From Larimichthys crocea (Eukaryota; Chordata; Actinopteri; Sciaenidae), in assembly GCF_000972845.2 (NCBI RefSeq), contig NC_040017.1:27918061-27982060 (forward strand): 64,000 bases of DNA, written 5' to 3'. How positions within the stretch are numbered: the stretch's first letter is position 1; the number at the start of each line of letters is the position of its first letter. Positions 45,185-56,759 of this stretch are shown piece after piece. The translations under genes and the position numbers were made by a program. The notes beneath the pieces were generated by a model. It saw only the letters and a program-made list of their open reading frames with translations. It searched no databases and was not told where the DNA came from.

Positions 45185-45480
45185 TGAGCTTCCTCCACCA
45201 GGTGGTCGGGCTCAGCCTTAGAGATGGGGTGAGGAGCTCGCAGTAGAGCTGCTGCTCCTTCAGGTGCCTTCGTTTGGAGGTTTTCCAGGCACGTCCAACT
45301 GGGAGGAGACCCCTGGGAAGACCCAGAACCTGCTAGCCCATCTAGCCTGGGAACACCTTGAGATCCTCCAGGAGGAGCTGGAATGTGTTGCTGGAGAGAA
45401 GGACGTCTGGAGTTTTCCTGCTAAACCTGCTGCCACCACAACCCGACCCTGGAGAAGAGGAAGAGAACGGATGGATGTTT
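45185..45480 (+). mobile_element. RTE/Rex3-type LINE 3' end fragment
   Basis: On the + strand it keeps the order of the RTE ORF C-terminus: FLHQVVGLSLRDGVRSS, a frameshift, then LAWEHLEILQEELECVAGEKDVWSF.. and a terminal RPWRRGRERMD before GGATGGATG. The family pattern is LAWE.LG.P.EELE.V.GER.VW. The fragment has at least one frameshift and lacks the RT core. The GGATGGATG end is close to the natural 3' terminus of such elements. Confidence 0.75.
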
Positions 45481-45489
45481 GCAATTAGC

Positions 45490-46700
45490 AAAGAAAGAAC
45501 TATCACTGTGGAGTAGTGGAGGTATCAGGGGCGTCTTCTTATTTTGATTTCTTAGCAGATTTCTGGATATTTTGTCACGTTCAACAGCCACTTTCAGTAT
45601 CACGTCTGATTATTCAGATCTGATCCAACCAGAAGGAGTCTGACTGCTGGCACGAGACTGCCGCGACGCCAACTGTTGTCGACTGTGTTGATGAGCAGCC
45701 AAACCTGCGTGACTTCCTGTTGTCGCACCTGTGGCTTTCACCTTGTGCTGTATCTTTGCCTCACATCCCTCCAGCTGCAGCATCACAGTTTGAAAGCCTC
45801 TGATGTAAAGTACACATGATGTGTAGGATCAGGCTGTTCTGTTCTTGTCATCGCGTCTTCTTTGACTCATTATTCCTTCTCTCACTCTCTTTCTCCGTGA
45901 GCTGTATTTGCTTACTTTGGCTGTTTTTCTCAGTGAAATGCAGTTTGAGAGAAGAAACGCTGCTTCAACAAAGTTTGTTACGTATGAAGTTTATTATTGG
46001 GTTAACTCGGAGCTCTCTGCTACAGCTTAGTCATTGTTACAAAAAAATGGATTACTTTTTAAACTACTTACTGGATGTCAGTGCAGCTTACAAATCTAAT
46101 TTCTGCACTTTATTCTACGTTGCGAGTGCATTTGTCTCCCACTCTGGAGACTTGCATTTTTAACAAAGTCACGAGCGTTCGAGTCGAGCTGCAGCTGCGA
46201 GCGAGTGCTTTTAGATTCTTGGCACATGTGTCTGTTTTTCTGATGCAGTGTAATTTGCTGGAACTATTATTACAGTAGGGGCGGCAGCTGAAGGACACTT
46301 TTTGAAACCACAGTATGGACTCCGATCACTCCAGGTTAGTTACTGAATACGTACTCATTCAGGAAGTCTTACTAAACCAATACCTCTTCTGCAAAGGCTG
46401 CGAAGAAACATTAACAAGGGCACAGAAAGATGACTGAGTCGCACAAACAGCTGTAACCTGTGCACACAAACACGTTTCACCTCCTCTTTCATGAGGCTGA
46501 AGCTTGAACGAGGTTATTTTCTCCCATCAACTGCTGAATTATTTCGAGGTGCTTGATGGAGGCCTTTCCTCATCATGTCTGCACTGTCAAAGATGTCTGA
46601 CCATTTAGCAGTGAAAAAGATGAATGTGTTTTATTAGACACAGTGAAACTCTTTTCAAAACCTTCATTTATGTCATGCTGAACAGAATATAGTGATTCAT
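45490..46700. other. Unique non-coding sequence
   Basis: No gene recognised. The frames at 45816-46163 + and 46075-46278 + are cysteine- or leucine-rich without motifs. Confidence 0.4.
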
Positions 46701-46724
46701 ATTAGAGGCTGACTAATATTCCAT

Positions 46725-46760
46725 GGCAAAACCTTTATTTATACGGCATTCATGCAGTAT
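46725..46760 (+). repeat. Dispersed AAACCTTTATTTATACGGC repeat, copy 1
   Basis: Short motif that recurs at 48567, 50008 and 50122 with small changes. See the findings. Confidence 0.6.
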
Positions 46761-46869
46761 CATCTGTGTATCATCCTTTCACTGTAATAATATAAAACAA
46801 CAGTAGAGTATAAAGACGAAGTTTTGATAAATTCATAAACTAAAACATCAGAAATACCCCAAAAAATAT

Positions 46870-48550
46870 CTTTGCAGAATCTTCTGAAATGATGAATCGG
46901 TTCCTGTGTTTGGAAGTTAAATGTTTTATTAAATATTTTTCATAAAGTCATATCTGCTCCAGTAAATATTTCAGTCAGCCTCACGCTGTGTCATTACTGT
47001 TGATGCACGACGCAGCCAATCAGCATCCTGTTTGATGACGAGACGTCCCAGCGGGGACGGAAAGTTCTGAGGACGGCGGCAGAGATGGTGACATTCAAAC
47101 GCCGTGGCCTCAGAACGCGAGCAGCCAAAGCGTGTCGGTGACATTATTGATTCATCCAGCAAAGAGCAGAGTTAAAGAACGATAAGAGACACACAGATTG
47201 TTTTTCATTTGTGTTATTGATGAACTAATCACGCCGCCCGGCCTCATCACAGCATCGCTTCAAAGCCTGTTTGTTCTTTGCTCGTGGAAATCAATAACTC
47301 GCTCTCTGGTCTTTGTCTTTCTCTCTGTCTCATCTCTAAAGGTGATAATCTAATAATTACCGCCTCCCGATGAGTTATCATCCGTGTTCAATCCTCCTTC
47401 CTTCTCTTCTTCTGTATACGTCTTTTCTGTTCAGCTGCAGGTGATTCATCTCCATCTCGTTATGATCTTCACTCAGGTTTAGTTAAAAAAAATATTCATC
47501 TAGCAGCAACTGGTGACATTTAGTATGTTTGATAACATTCACGGTCCTCAGAGGAGTCGTGAGTACGTTGGAGATCCTCCAACTTTTCATTCTAGGACCA
47601 CCAGGACCTTAAAGAACCTTCTGAAGACAGCAAAAGAGTCTGATGGTGCTTAATTGTTGTTTTTTCCATTTTTGGGGAGCAGTGAGAGGACTCAGCGTTT
47701 TCTGCCAAATGTTCAGTGCTGAATTATTTAGACTTGTAGAGTCTATTTATGTAGCTTCAGAGTTTGGAGGGACTGATTTTAAATATAGCGCTGCATCACT
47801 TTGTAAATGTTCCTGCAGCTTCCCTGATGTTCCCGTCCCTGTATGAAGTAATAGGACAATCAGAAACCCGGGGACACGTAACCGTCCTTCAGAGCAACGT
47901 GCTGGAATACCAACGCTGTTTTTGTTGTTTACGTGACATGAACCATGAAATAATTGTCAGTAATTTCTCTTTTTTGTTTGTGTTTATTGAACTTTCTGGC
48001 AAAATTCATTATTTATCCTGAACTTGACTAAATAAAGTTGTGCTTCTTCAAATTACCCCAAACTTACGAGCCAATCAACAGCCTGACTAAGTCCACCTGA
48101 GCCTATAGTGTTGTACTCTGCTCTTGATGAACATTTCATTAATCACAATTTAATTTTAATGAGACTTTCTTTATTTAAATCCAAAAGTTCAATAAACACA
48201 AGAGAGCGAGCAGTGCCGCCTTAAAATCAGAGCGGCATCCATCATTACAGAAGTGCCGCCTTAAAATTGCAAAGCATCCATCAGCCTATCAGGAGCCGTC
48301 TAATGAGCACCAGGCCACTTCATCAGCTTCAACACAATCTGCCCTCTCATTCATCTCCGAGCACGAGGCCTGTCTGTTAACGTCACCACACACATTTCAA
48401 AGCCCGCCTCCACCCGTGCATCCACCTGCAGCCTCTGAGTTTCTCTACAGGTGGAGGTTATTGTGGTCAGCAGTGATGTGTCAACTGAGCTGTAGCTACA
48501 GTTTATATATATCTCTGTTAAACATGTTAAAAGTATGTATACAGTAAAAC
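46870..48550. other. Unique non-coding sequence
   Basis: Nothing recognised apart from a local near-duplicate: GTGCCGCCTTAAAATCAGAG at 48214 and GTGCCGCCTTAAAATTGCA at 48252. Confidence 0.45.
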
Positions 48551-48654
48551 ACATACATATTTAAAAACCTTTATTTATACGACACTTTAAGGGAATTTAT
48601 TTCATATTTGTCGCACTGCGGTGAAGTCAAGCTGGGTTTTTGTTCTGTCTCCAT

Positions 48655-49965
48655 GTCTTGTCATTTCCTGTTTTTATTTTGAAAGGTAACTCTCCTCTGG
48701 TTTCAGGTGACTTCCTCATGTGTCTCCGGTCTGACTGGCTGTGTCCGAAATCACTCACTCATTCCCTACTCCCTACTCCCTACATAGGGAAATAAATGTA
48801 GTGGACTATATAGTGAGCTTAACAGAAAAAACGTTCGGACACTTTCGGACACTTCTCTTGTCGCCGGTAATTACGTCATTGCTGTCGCACAATTAAAACG
48901 TACCACATTAATGTCGTCTCACATAATTCTTGTCCATTTACTTCTGCATTTTTATTAATTAGAGTCTTTTGATTACTGCCTGTATGTTTTATTTTCGTAT
49001 TTTGTTTTCTTTAGCATCCTCTCCTCTCTCTCCATCCATCCGCGACATGCCCCGTATTTTAGAAACTCATGTAGTGCTGAAGCCATCTACTGTCTCTGTG
49101 CTGCTGTGTTGTGTTTATATTTTTCAATTTATTTCTTTTTATTTACTTTTTTTTTCAATTTTTTTCCTTTCCGCCCGGAACTTCTGGCATGCATGATGGG
49201 ATATCTTGCTTCGGTTAGTGACCATCGGATTGTTCCCTACATTTCGCGTGAATTGTGGGATACATGCAGTGACTAATGTGGACACTACATTCGGAACACC
49301 ACAACAATGGCGTGGTCACTATATAGTGCACTACATAGTGGTTAGGGAGTGATTTCGGACACAGCCATTGTCTTCCCTGATTCCCGATTGTGTCCACCTG
49401 TTCCCCATTACCTCCATGTGTTCATATAGTCTGCGTGTCCCTTTGTCTTGTCCCCACTGTGTTTCGTCCCGTGTGTCCACCACAGCCCTTGACCCAAGTA
49501 TTTCTTCAAGCCTGTTTTCGCCTCAGCGCGTCCTCGAAACAGTGATTTTGCCTTGTAGTTTTCAAATTTCAGTTTAGAGTTTTTCTAGTGCTAGATTTTC
49601 GTTTTTTTTCTCCTTAGGAGTGATTTTTATTTCTTGCCCTCAGATTAGTCTGCCTCCAGTTTTAGGAATGATTTTTAGTTTAGCATTTTCTTTATTAGAT
49701 CAGGTTATCATCCGGCTGGAGCGTCTTTTGTTTTTGTAGTCATAGATAGTTTAAGTTGTACGTCCTCCGACTGGAGCGATTATTATTTTGATACCTTCCA
49801 TAGACGTTTATTTTGGTCTCCTTAGTTTCCATAGCTTTGTCATAGCCTTAGTAGTTTTCATAGCCCGTTTTGTTTCATCACTTTGTAAGAGGCGTACCTT
49901 ACTGCCACTGTTTTTTGACACCCTCTCTGCACCTGAGTCCTGTGTTCTAGTCTGGTTCTTGACAA
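48655..49965 (+). mobile_element. Possible solo LTR interrupted by a 632-bp inverted-repeat element
   Basis: The pieces 48655-48735 (GTCTTGTCATTTCCTG and following) and 49368-49965 (T-rich, ending near TGCACCTGAGTCCTGTGTTC) read as one continuous sequence if the element between them is removed. The combined composition, and the style of its ends, resemble LTRs of teleost Gypsy-type retrotransposons. No internal gag/pol and no second LTR is present, so if correct this is a solo LTR. The assignment is an inference from resemblance. Confidence 0.35.
48736..49367. mobile_element. Non-autonomous DNA transposon with perfect 21-bp terminal inverted repeats
   Basis: The left end at 48737-48756 is GGCTGTGTCCGAAATCACTC. 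Its exact reverse complement is at 49347-49366, and one extra flanking pair (T at 48736, A at 49367) makes 21 bp. Just inside, both ends carry TA-rich motifs (CTATATAGTGAGC, CACTATATAGTGCACTACATAG). No transposase frame is present in the 632 bp. A clear target-site duplication is not visible; ACT/ATT is a possible 3-bp one, so the superfamily is left open. Confidence 0.8.
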
Positions 49966-49969
49966 TATT

Positions 49970-50310
49970 ACAGAATGTTTTACGGTAAAACACTGTAATA
50001 TTTCAAGGCAAAACCTTTATTTATATGTGCTCAGTTGTACGGTAAAACAGTGTGATATGGATTATGGTAATATAAGGAAAAAGTTATACCATAGAAAATA
50101 AAATTCTTGTAACCATCACAAACCTTTATGTATACAACATTATGAGGGTATTTTATATTTGAGAGTGATAATTGTCACACGTGTAATATTTAATGCCATA
50201 TTTTACGGTCTTTAACTGTAATTTGTCATTGTAAAATCTACAAAAAGCACCAACCTTGAATGTGAAATCAACAGTACTAACATTTTACCGTAATTTACGG
50301 AAAGCTCATC
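49970..50310. mobile_element. MITE-like TACGGTAAAA repeat
   Basis: It begins near TTTTACGGTAAAACACTG and ends near CATTTTACCGTAATTTACGG, giving imperfect inverted TTACGGTAAAA ends. Two further TACGGTAAAACA or TTACGG motifs lie inside. Short elements with TTTACGGTAAA ends are common in fish genomes; no coding part is present. Confidence 0.45.
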
Positions 50311-50412
50311 CCGTATTTATTACGATTCTGGCAACCACAGCTGATGTAGCATGTAAACCGCTAACACAAGTATAAATCTGGCTTTACTTCAGGAATGGTG
50401 CTGATACTACTG

Positions 50413-50414
<2 letters not shown>

Positions 50415-50456
<42 letters not shown>
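50415..50456 (+). repeat. (GT)n microsatellite
   Basis: GT repeat of about 42 bp. Confidence 0.97.
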
Positions 50457-50457
<1 letters not shown>

Positions 50458-50559
50458 CAGTATCAGTCTTGGTCACATGGGAGACGAGAGGTCGGACAAA
50501 CCAATGAGATTAATCCTCCTCCCGCCCTCCCTTTATTTCTCAAACCCTCATGTCTCTCA

Positions 50560-50593
50560 GGTTCTCTCTCTCACACACACACACACACACTTC

Positions 50594-50636
<43 letters not shown>

Positions 50637-50752
50637 CCTCTCACACACACACACACACACACTTCCTCTCTCTCACACACACACACACTTCCTCTCTCAC
50701 ACACACACACACACTTCCTCTCTCACACATGCACACACTTCCTCTCACTCTC
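50560..50752 (+). repeat. (CA)n blocks joined by CTTCCTCTCTCTC spacers
   Basis: Six or seven CA runs of 8-30 bp separated by the same pyrimidine spacer, so the block CTTCCTCTCTCTC+(CA)n is itself tandemly repeated. It produces false Thr/His/Ser/Leu frames. Confidence 0.95.
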
Positions 50753-51182
50753 CCAATTATCCATTAGCCGTCCCTGAGGATCTTACAGATGCTGCAGATG
50801 AGAAATTGCCCTTGTTGCCAAGTTGCCTGTTAAATATCAGCTGGTATGTCGACTCTTGGCTCACACACGTAATTGCACAAACACACGGACACACACCTTG
50901 AAACGAAGTGTCCTTAACAAGACCATCTGCCATGGTAACGCTGGGAATAATGAACAACGTCTCTTCCTTCTTTATGTTTCCTCTCCATGTTTCTCAGACA
51001 TTGCTCAACATCCATATGTGAGTAAACAGGTCATGCTGTGATAAACATAGAAAGCAAAGGTTGGCTTCTCCAAAATGGCTGCTGAAATCACCTCTAATGG
51101 CCGCAGTGACAGAAACCAGCCATGTGTTTGCAGAGCTCGTATTTTCCCAATCGTGATGCGTTCAGGGACACTGGAAAGGTTG

Positions 51183-51420
51183 TGTCATGGTTTTGCGGTA
51201 GTTCCTGTCTTTGTGTTTTTCCCGCCTGTGTTTCTGGACTTTTCTTTGTTGGACGACCGTGAATTGGATTTCTCGTGGATTGTTTGTGTTTTACTTTGGA
51301 TCAGCCGTCGTTTTGTTTTTGTGTTAAAGTTTTGTTCACTCGACCTGCCCGTCTGGTCGAAGTTTCGAGTTTCACACATGTCATTATCCCACATTTCTTT
51401 CAATGTGGGATAATGACAAC
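51183..51420 (+). other. LTR-like sequence ending in a strong hairpin
   Basis: A T-rich stretch starting TGTCATGGTTTTGCGG is followed by a perfect 17-bp inverted repeat (51379-51395 with 51402-51418, 6-nt loop). The opening TGTCAT and closing ATGACA are also inverted. It may be the end of a transposon. No open frame of note. Confidence 0.35.
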
Positions 51421-52230
51421 TTTAAAAAGTTGAGTGAAATCTGCAACTTTATTGTTAAAATAATTCATAGTTTGGACAACATACAATTAGTTTACATAAA
51501 TGTTGTTTTTAAAACATCATTCATTATCTTCTAATTACAAAGATCCATCATGACTTTTTGTATCTACATTATGTGTGACGACGTGAGGGTGCAGTGGGCA
51601 AACCTTCAACCGGCAAAACCAACAAGAAAACGCCAAAAAACACAAAATGATACGATCAGATCATCCTGATAGAACAACAGAAACAACAAATCCCTCTAAT
51701 GTCCTGTAATGATCATATAATTATCATCTCTGTACCGCCGTAGCTCTTAACCTGCGGGTCACACACCAGGAGTTTGACAGATTACGCTGAGATAAACACA
51801 CATTTCCTCTGTAAATTATAGCAATTATGGCAATTTTCTGGGTTTCTTGCAGAAGTGAGATTGCTGGTTTTGCCATCAAAGTCTGTGATCGTTTGAAAGA
51901 TCAAAGTTTGTGCTGAGGGCTGCGAGTACACATCGTTTCAGTTTTTAATTGATGCAGAAGAAGCTGACATGAAGTGACACACGGCAGAAAAAGCATAATG
52001 AGACGTTTTACGGTAGAAATCTGTGAAAAATCATTTTGGTTTTAACGGGCCGCTGTCTGGAGACATGACAGACAGTGAGTGTTATTTATATCTTTAGTGG
52101 TTCTGAACAATGATTGCTTTCTGGTACAGTACATTCTACATCTACATTTAGTCATTTAGTGGATTCTGATTGGAACTGAACATTCAGTTCTCACAATTCA
52201 AATTCAACTTCAACTGGCAAACATCCGGGT
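51421..52230. other. Unique non-coding sequence
   Basis: Nothing recognised. Confidence 0.45.
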
Positions 52231-52232
52231 TG

Positions 52233-52233
<1 letters not shown>

Positions 52234-52275
<42 letters not shown>
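52234..52275 (+). repeat. (GT)n microsatellite
   Basis: GT repeat of about 42 bp. Confidence 0.97.
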
Positions 52276-52277
<2 letters not shown>

Positions 52278-52499
52278 CCACGGCAGTTGCTGGTGTCTGG
52301 GGCAGTTACCACTGCCCTGCCAGAGCAACTGCTGGTATGGGCATTTGTTTTAAGCCTTTATTAGTAGCATTTCCATTACGTTATTTCTGCATTAATTTGC
52401 GAGGTTTTCTTAATAAATCTCTCAACCGCTGCCGCTGTGTGGCGCAGCTGCCACAGACATGCCGTGGCAACTACTGCTGCTTTGATTACTATGTTTATT

Positions 52500-52740
52500 T
52501 TATGAAGCAGTGTGACAGCGTGACACTCATAAAACAGAGTGTCGTCTGCAAAGATGATGAGACATGAGACACATTGCAAGCAGATAATCTGACCCAGAGA
52601 GGTGGTGTAAACAACAAAGAGAAGGGGCCCCAGTAATGAGCCCTGGGGCGCCCCTGTGGTCAGGTACTGATGTGGACAACTGTCCAAGAGAGGTCGGATT
52701 CAAACCAGGAAAGAATCGAACCAGAGACGCCACGTTTGAG
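52500..52740 (-). mobile_element. Rex1-like LINE reverse transcriptase fragment
   Basis: The minus strand shows three RT features in order. First is SILSWFESDL (pattern LSWFRSYL) near 52690-52725. After a frameshift comes TTGAPQGSLLGPLLFVVYTT, then SLGQIICLQCVSCLIIFADD, continuing TLFY. The FADD box is the catalytic aspartate pair, and TTSLGQII..H is typical of the Rex1 group. It is the most complete RT remnant in the window but is cut at both ends and frameshifted, so it is inactive. Confidence 0.75.
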
Positions 52741-55290
52741 AAGATTCAGACTGTAATCTGTGACGTACTTTAACACTGCTAGAGAGGTGACAGGATGTAT
52801 AGGTATTTAATGTTGTAGTTAAATGTATGAGTAATGGATTTGTACTTGAATATTACATAACATACTTTAGTACAGGACACAGGTCTGAACCTTCAGTTCA
52901 AGTACAATTATACCACGGCAGAATTATGAGTCTCACTTCAACCCAGAGTAGTAATAATATTCTAGTGAGTAAGTTTGGTTTCAAGTGTGTGTGTGGGAGG
53001 CTGAATGTATCATGACTGTAATTATTTACTACACAGACCTTCACTGTCTTGTTCTTGACTGATGTTCGCTTCGACTTTTTTAGGGCAAAACGAACTGTAA
53101 ATAAAAATATCACCAGAAAAATGAAGCTGTCTCTTCCAGCCCTGAGTTCTGTCTGCAAGTGTCATAAAGCCACAATAACAGTTTGCCATTGAAGTAGGGC
53201 AGCATGTACAGCCCAATGAATGGGACGTCTACTCCATCCCCAGGGGAAATTATGCCCTTGCTAGTAAGCATTGGTGTGGTGATTTAATAATAATGATAAT
53301 ACATTTTATTTATCCTGAGTATTCAAGGACACTTTACAAGGTAAATCCATCAAAACACACAAGTTAAAGTTTAAAAGCTGTATTTTTGTTTGAGCTGGGA
53401 GAGACCAGCCACCCACCCACCATACTATTGTACCAGCCAATTTGTTGCGTCAAGGAGACAAATACTCGGATGAGATGGAGTCACGTACAGGACACATCTG
53501 GATTCAAAACTGAGTTAGTTTGAACTTCAAGTCAAAGTTTGCTCTGTTTACATCTACGATGTTGACCTGTCTTCATGGTCCATCTCATCTCGTGCCTGAA
53601 CCAGAATATCACCAGACAGCAACACCACAAATACTTTATGGAGGAACGTTCACTCTCTGTGAGGTGAAGTAATACTTTGAGACAAGCTGACAGCCCAAAG
53701 TACAGTACAGTCTGTCTGCAGTCACTTGTGTTTCATTTCTCCAGCATCCCCTGGGAATGCATCCTGAGGCAATCAAGTCCAAGTGCAAAACAATAATGCT
53801 GGTGATGATGATGGTGATGATGGGAGGCCCAGCAGAGCTGCTGACGGATGTTTGATGAGAGCAGTTCTCAGGTGGTTCATCTGTTGGACATCAGCCTTAA
53901 AGTCAGCGTTTTATGTAATCACACATAGTTTGTGTGAAGATTTAGCAGCTTAGAAAAATCAGGGGCTAAAAATGTGGGGACCATTTCAAATCTTCTGAAA
54001 CAGCAGATTGTGGAGCTGGTCCAATGGTTTCTGAACTTTCTGGAGGTCTTTATAATAATAACTGTAGACAGTTATCCGAGTAAAATGTATTGATAACAGA
54101 TTTCTTGTAGCCTGCAGGGTCAGGGACTTTGATCTGCCTAATCCAAAGAACAACGTCAGGTGGATTTCCAGCCAATCGCCAACATTATTAAATCTTGGTC
54201 CGAACTTATTGTCTCACTGACACTGATTATATTTACTTCTTATATAGACATTTGCTACTGACTGGACCTTAACGAGCTGTCTGGTAGTATAAATGAGGTG
54301 GTCGGGGTAAGGATAGTGAGGAGAAACACATTGAGCCAATTAAACCAATTATTGCTGAGATGTTTCCAACAATCTAAATATCTAAACTGTTTCAAAGACC
54401 CAAAGACAGTGATACATGAAGAGAGAAGTTAAAAAACAAGTTCAGGAGTTCAGACTCGGTGTTGACTCATGCGCTGACTAAAGGCTTGTTGAACAGGGAC
54501 TTTGTTCCACCTCTGCTGGTTTCTGTTGTTGATGTGATGAATCATGGAGCTTTATGAGCAGACTCAACAGGAAGTTCTTTTGAATGTTGCTTTGACGACC
54601 TCACACTCCTGAGAAAAGTTTATCATTCTTCTTCTGTGTCATTTTCCACCAACGGCCACAAACTTCAGTCTACAGACTTTTAACATCAGATTGTTGGAAC
54701 GTGCTGGTCGGTCAGATGAAACTGCTGAGACAGTGGGACTCATAGTTTTGGCTTAAATAGCTCAGGTGTGTTTTTTCTGGATGAAAGCAGACAGACTAGT
54801 CTTTTTAACTCGCTCTGGAGTCACATTTTTTAACTTTAGCCACACAAATCTGACACGTGGACCTTCAGGAAGATCTGAGGATGCTTAAAATCTTCTCCGT
54901 TCATTGATACGACCGACGGTTTGGAAATTGTGGCCGCTCGTTCAAGGCTTTCTCTCTCTCTCAGCAGTGTGAGCTGACACAGCTGCTGTTTGTTGCTTTG
55001 CTCTGATTGGTCGACTGAACTGCAGCTGTTGCCGGGTAGAAAACATAAAAAAAATTCTTGATTCAATTTTCTAGTTTTGCTTCATCATATCATAAAATCC
55101 TCCGTTTGTTGTGACGCTGCTGCTGCTGCGTTCTTCATGTTCCTGTTGTGACCGATGCTGTTCTGCCTTCAGACGACTAATTAACGAGGAGAGAAGGTGA
55201 TAACGGAGAGAGAGAGACGGAGTGTGAGGGGACGAGCGAGTGTTACTGCTACTAATGAGCTATGACATGCTGCAGCCACATCACTGTGTG
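52740..55290. other. Mostly unique non-coding sequence
   Basis: One short piece at about 53289-53350 (ACATTTTATTTATCCTGAG, ATTCAAGGACACTTTACAAG) resembles a common teleost dispersed repeat (TTTTATTTA..GCGCCTTTCA..ACACTCAAGG..CTTTACA). No gene signal elsewhere. Confidence 0.4.
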
Positions 55291-55295
55291 TGCTC

Positions 55296-55383
55296 ATGTG
55301 TGTGTGTGTGTTGCAACAGATGACCTATTCAATTAAAAGCCAAAGCGAAGGGACAGTACACACACACACACACACACACACAC
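55296..55383 (+). repeat. (GT)n and (CA)n pair
   Basis: Short GT run (55296-55311) and CA run (55356-55383) in inverted relation 45 bp apart. Confidence 0.9.
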
Positions 55384-55617
55384 AGGGAGGCAGGTTGGCA
55401 GCAGTACAGAGAGGGTTGAGGATCAGTGTTTGATCCACACTGACCTTTAGTTTGGCTCCAAGTCGCCTCTCCTCTCCTGATAATCCCTCGTCTCTTCTCT
55501 CGGTCTAATATCCTCGAGCATTCGAGTTTCTCTGTCTGTCGTTTAAGTGATAACTCATCTTCATGTAAAGAAAACACACACGTGTGCACAGGAGCTGTAT
55601 GCAATGCAACAGAACCG

Positions 55618-55795
55618 CTGAACCAGCAGTGTCCAGTCTAACAGTGAACACAGCGACAGAACCTCTGAACCGGCAGTGTCCAGTCTAACAGTGAACACAT
55701 CGACAGAATCTCTGAACCGGCAGTGTCCAGTCTAACAGTGAACACATCGACAGAACCTCTGAACCGGCAGTGTCCAGTCTAACAGTGAACACAGC
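55618..55795 (-). repeat. 47-bp minisatellite, fourth locus, inverted
   Basis: About four units in reverse complement (CAGTGTCCAGTCTAACAGTG). To the right, at 55878-55905, lies ACCCGGTCTGGTCCGGCTGC, the complement of the flank of the 35.6-kb array. Confidence 0.92.
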
Positions 55796-55799
55796 AGCC

Positions 55800-56480
55800 T
55801 ACCAAGGTGGTTTTCCTGCCGGGTTTGGCTCCTGGCATCCCGGGCTGAGTCAGTTCACAAAGGTTGTTCTCGAAACCCGGTCTGGTCCGGCTGCTGAGCC
55901 CGAGAAAATTAGCATAACGTTACACTAAACATAAAGCTGGTGCAAAATAAACAGACTAATGTAAATATATCCACACCCTGAGTCACAGTCGGAGTCATGT
56001 TGTAGTGAGAAGCTTCTCAGGTGTCCACAACTTTGCAGTCGATGCTGCTTCAAAGCTAAACTGCAGGCGGCCTCCAGAGTCTTTTCTTGTACTTAACGAT
56101 ATTACACCAGTAATTGATAATTAGGTCCCTGGACTGTTTCTTCAGTGAAGATCTCAGAAGACATTTTCGACTCATTTTCACCTGTCAAGAATTTATTTCC
56201 CCCGAGGCAGCGACACATGGTGTAGGAGCTGTCGGAGAGTGGAATAAAGTGAGCTTCATGAACTCTTTTCACACTGACTCACTGTAGACACACATGAAGA
56301 GCAACATTAGGGCTGCTAACAAGTCCTGATGCAACGCTCCCTTAATATAACGAAACGCAGGCTCGCTCGTCTCTTCCTGGGGTAAATGTGTCGTTTTAAT
56401 GATGTGTTTTTCTTTTTATCTCTCTGAATGAGAGGCTGACACGAAGCTTTGTATCAGAGGAGCATCTCATCGCCTCAGTC
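55800..56480. other. Non-coding sequence before a candidate exon
   Basis: The first 110 bp belong to the dispersed unit that carries the 47-bp array. The remainder shows nothing recognisable. Confidence 0.4.
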
Positions 56481-56524
56481 TGTAGTTTGTTTGTCGTCGT
56501 CGTGTTTGTGTGTTATTCTCTCAG

Positions 56525-56633
56525 GGGGCTCGGTCCAAATCCAGAGATCAGCGTCAGCCCCCGGCTCCGTCACTCCAACTCTGCCGCGTCACTGGAGCCC
56601 CAGCAGACCTGCTACATGACATCGGCGGTGCAG
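56525..56633 (+). CDS. Candidate coding exon, Ser/Pro-rich, gene unknown
   Basis: A 109-bp stretch between an acceptor (GTTATTCTCTCAG) and a donor (CAG/GTGGCT). One base completes a split codon and 36 full codons follow, ending in phase 0. The peptide runs [20 protein letters not shown] then [30 protein letters not shown] has the look of a disordered, phosphorylatable region (RLRHSNS fits basophilic-kinase/14-3-3-type sites) of a scaffold or signalling protein. Local GC is high compared with the flanks. A competing frame is also open, so frame choice rests on residue composition. I do not recognise the gene. Confidence 0.45.
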
Positions 56634-56651
56634 GTGGCTGCTCGAGGCGCT

Positions 56652-56726
56652 GTCCATCCATCCATCCATCCATCTGTCCATCCATCCGTCCATCCGTCCA
56701 TCCATCCATCCATCCATCCATCCATA
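56652..56726 (+). repeat. (CCAT)n tetranucleotide array
   Basis: CCAT/CATC repeats with CTGT and CCGT variants, starting 19 bp after the candidate exon donor. Confidence 0.95.
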
Positions 56727-56759
56727 GGGGTGCCCAATGCACCAAGCCAATGCTAAAGC

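Noticed and set aside
50768..50843. Possible 76-bp exon (VPEDLTDAADEKLPLLPSCL) with AG and GTATGT ends
   Set aside because: Peptide is plausible, but the acceptor is weak, the piece is very short and sits directly after a CA satellite; not enough to call.
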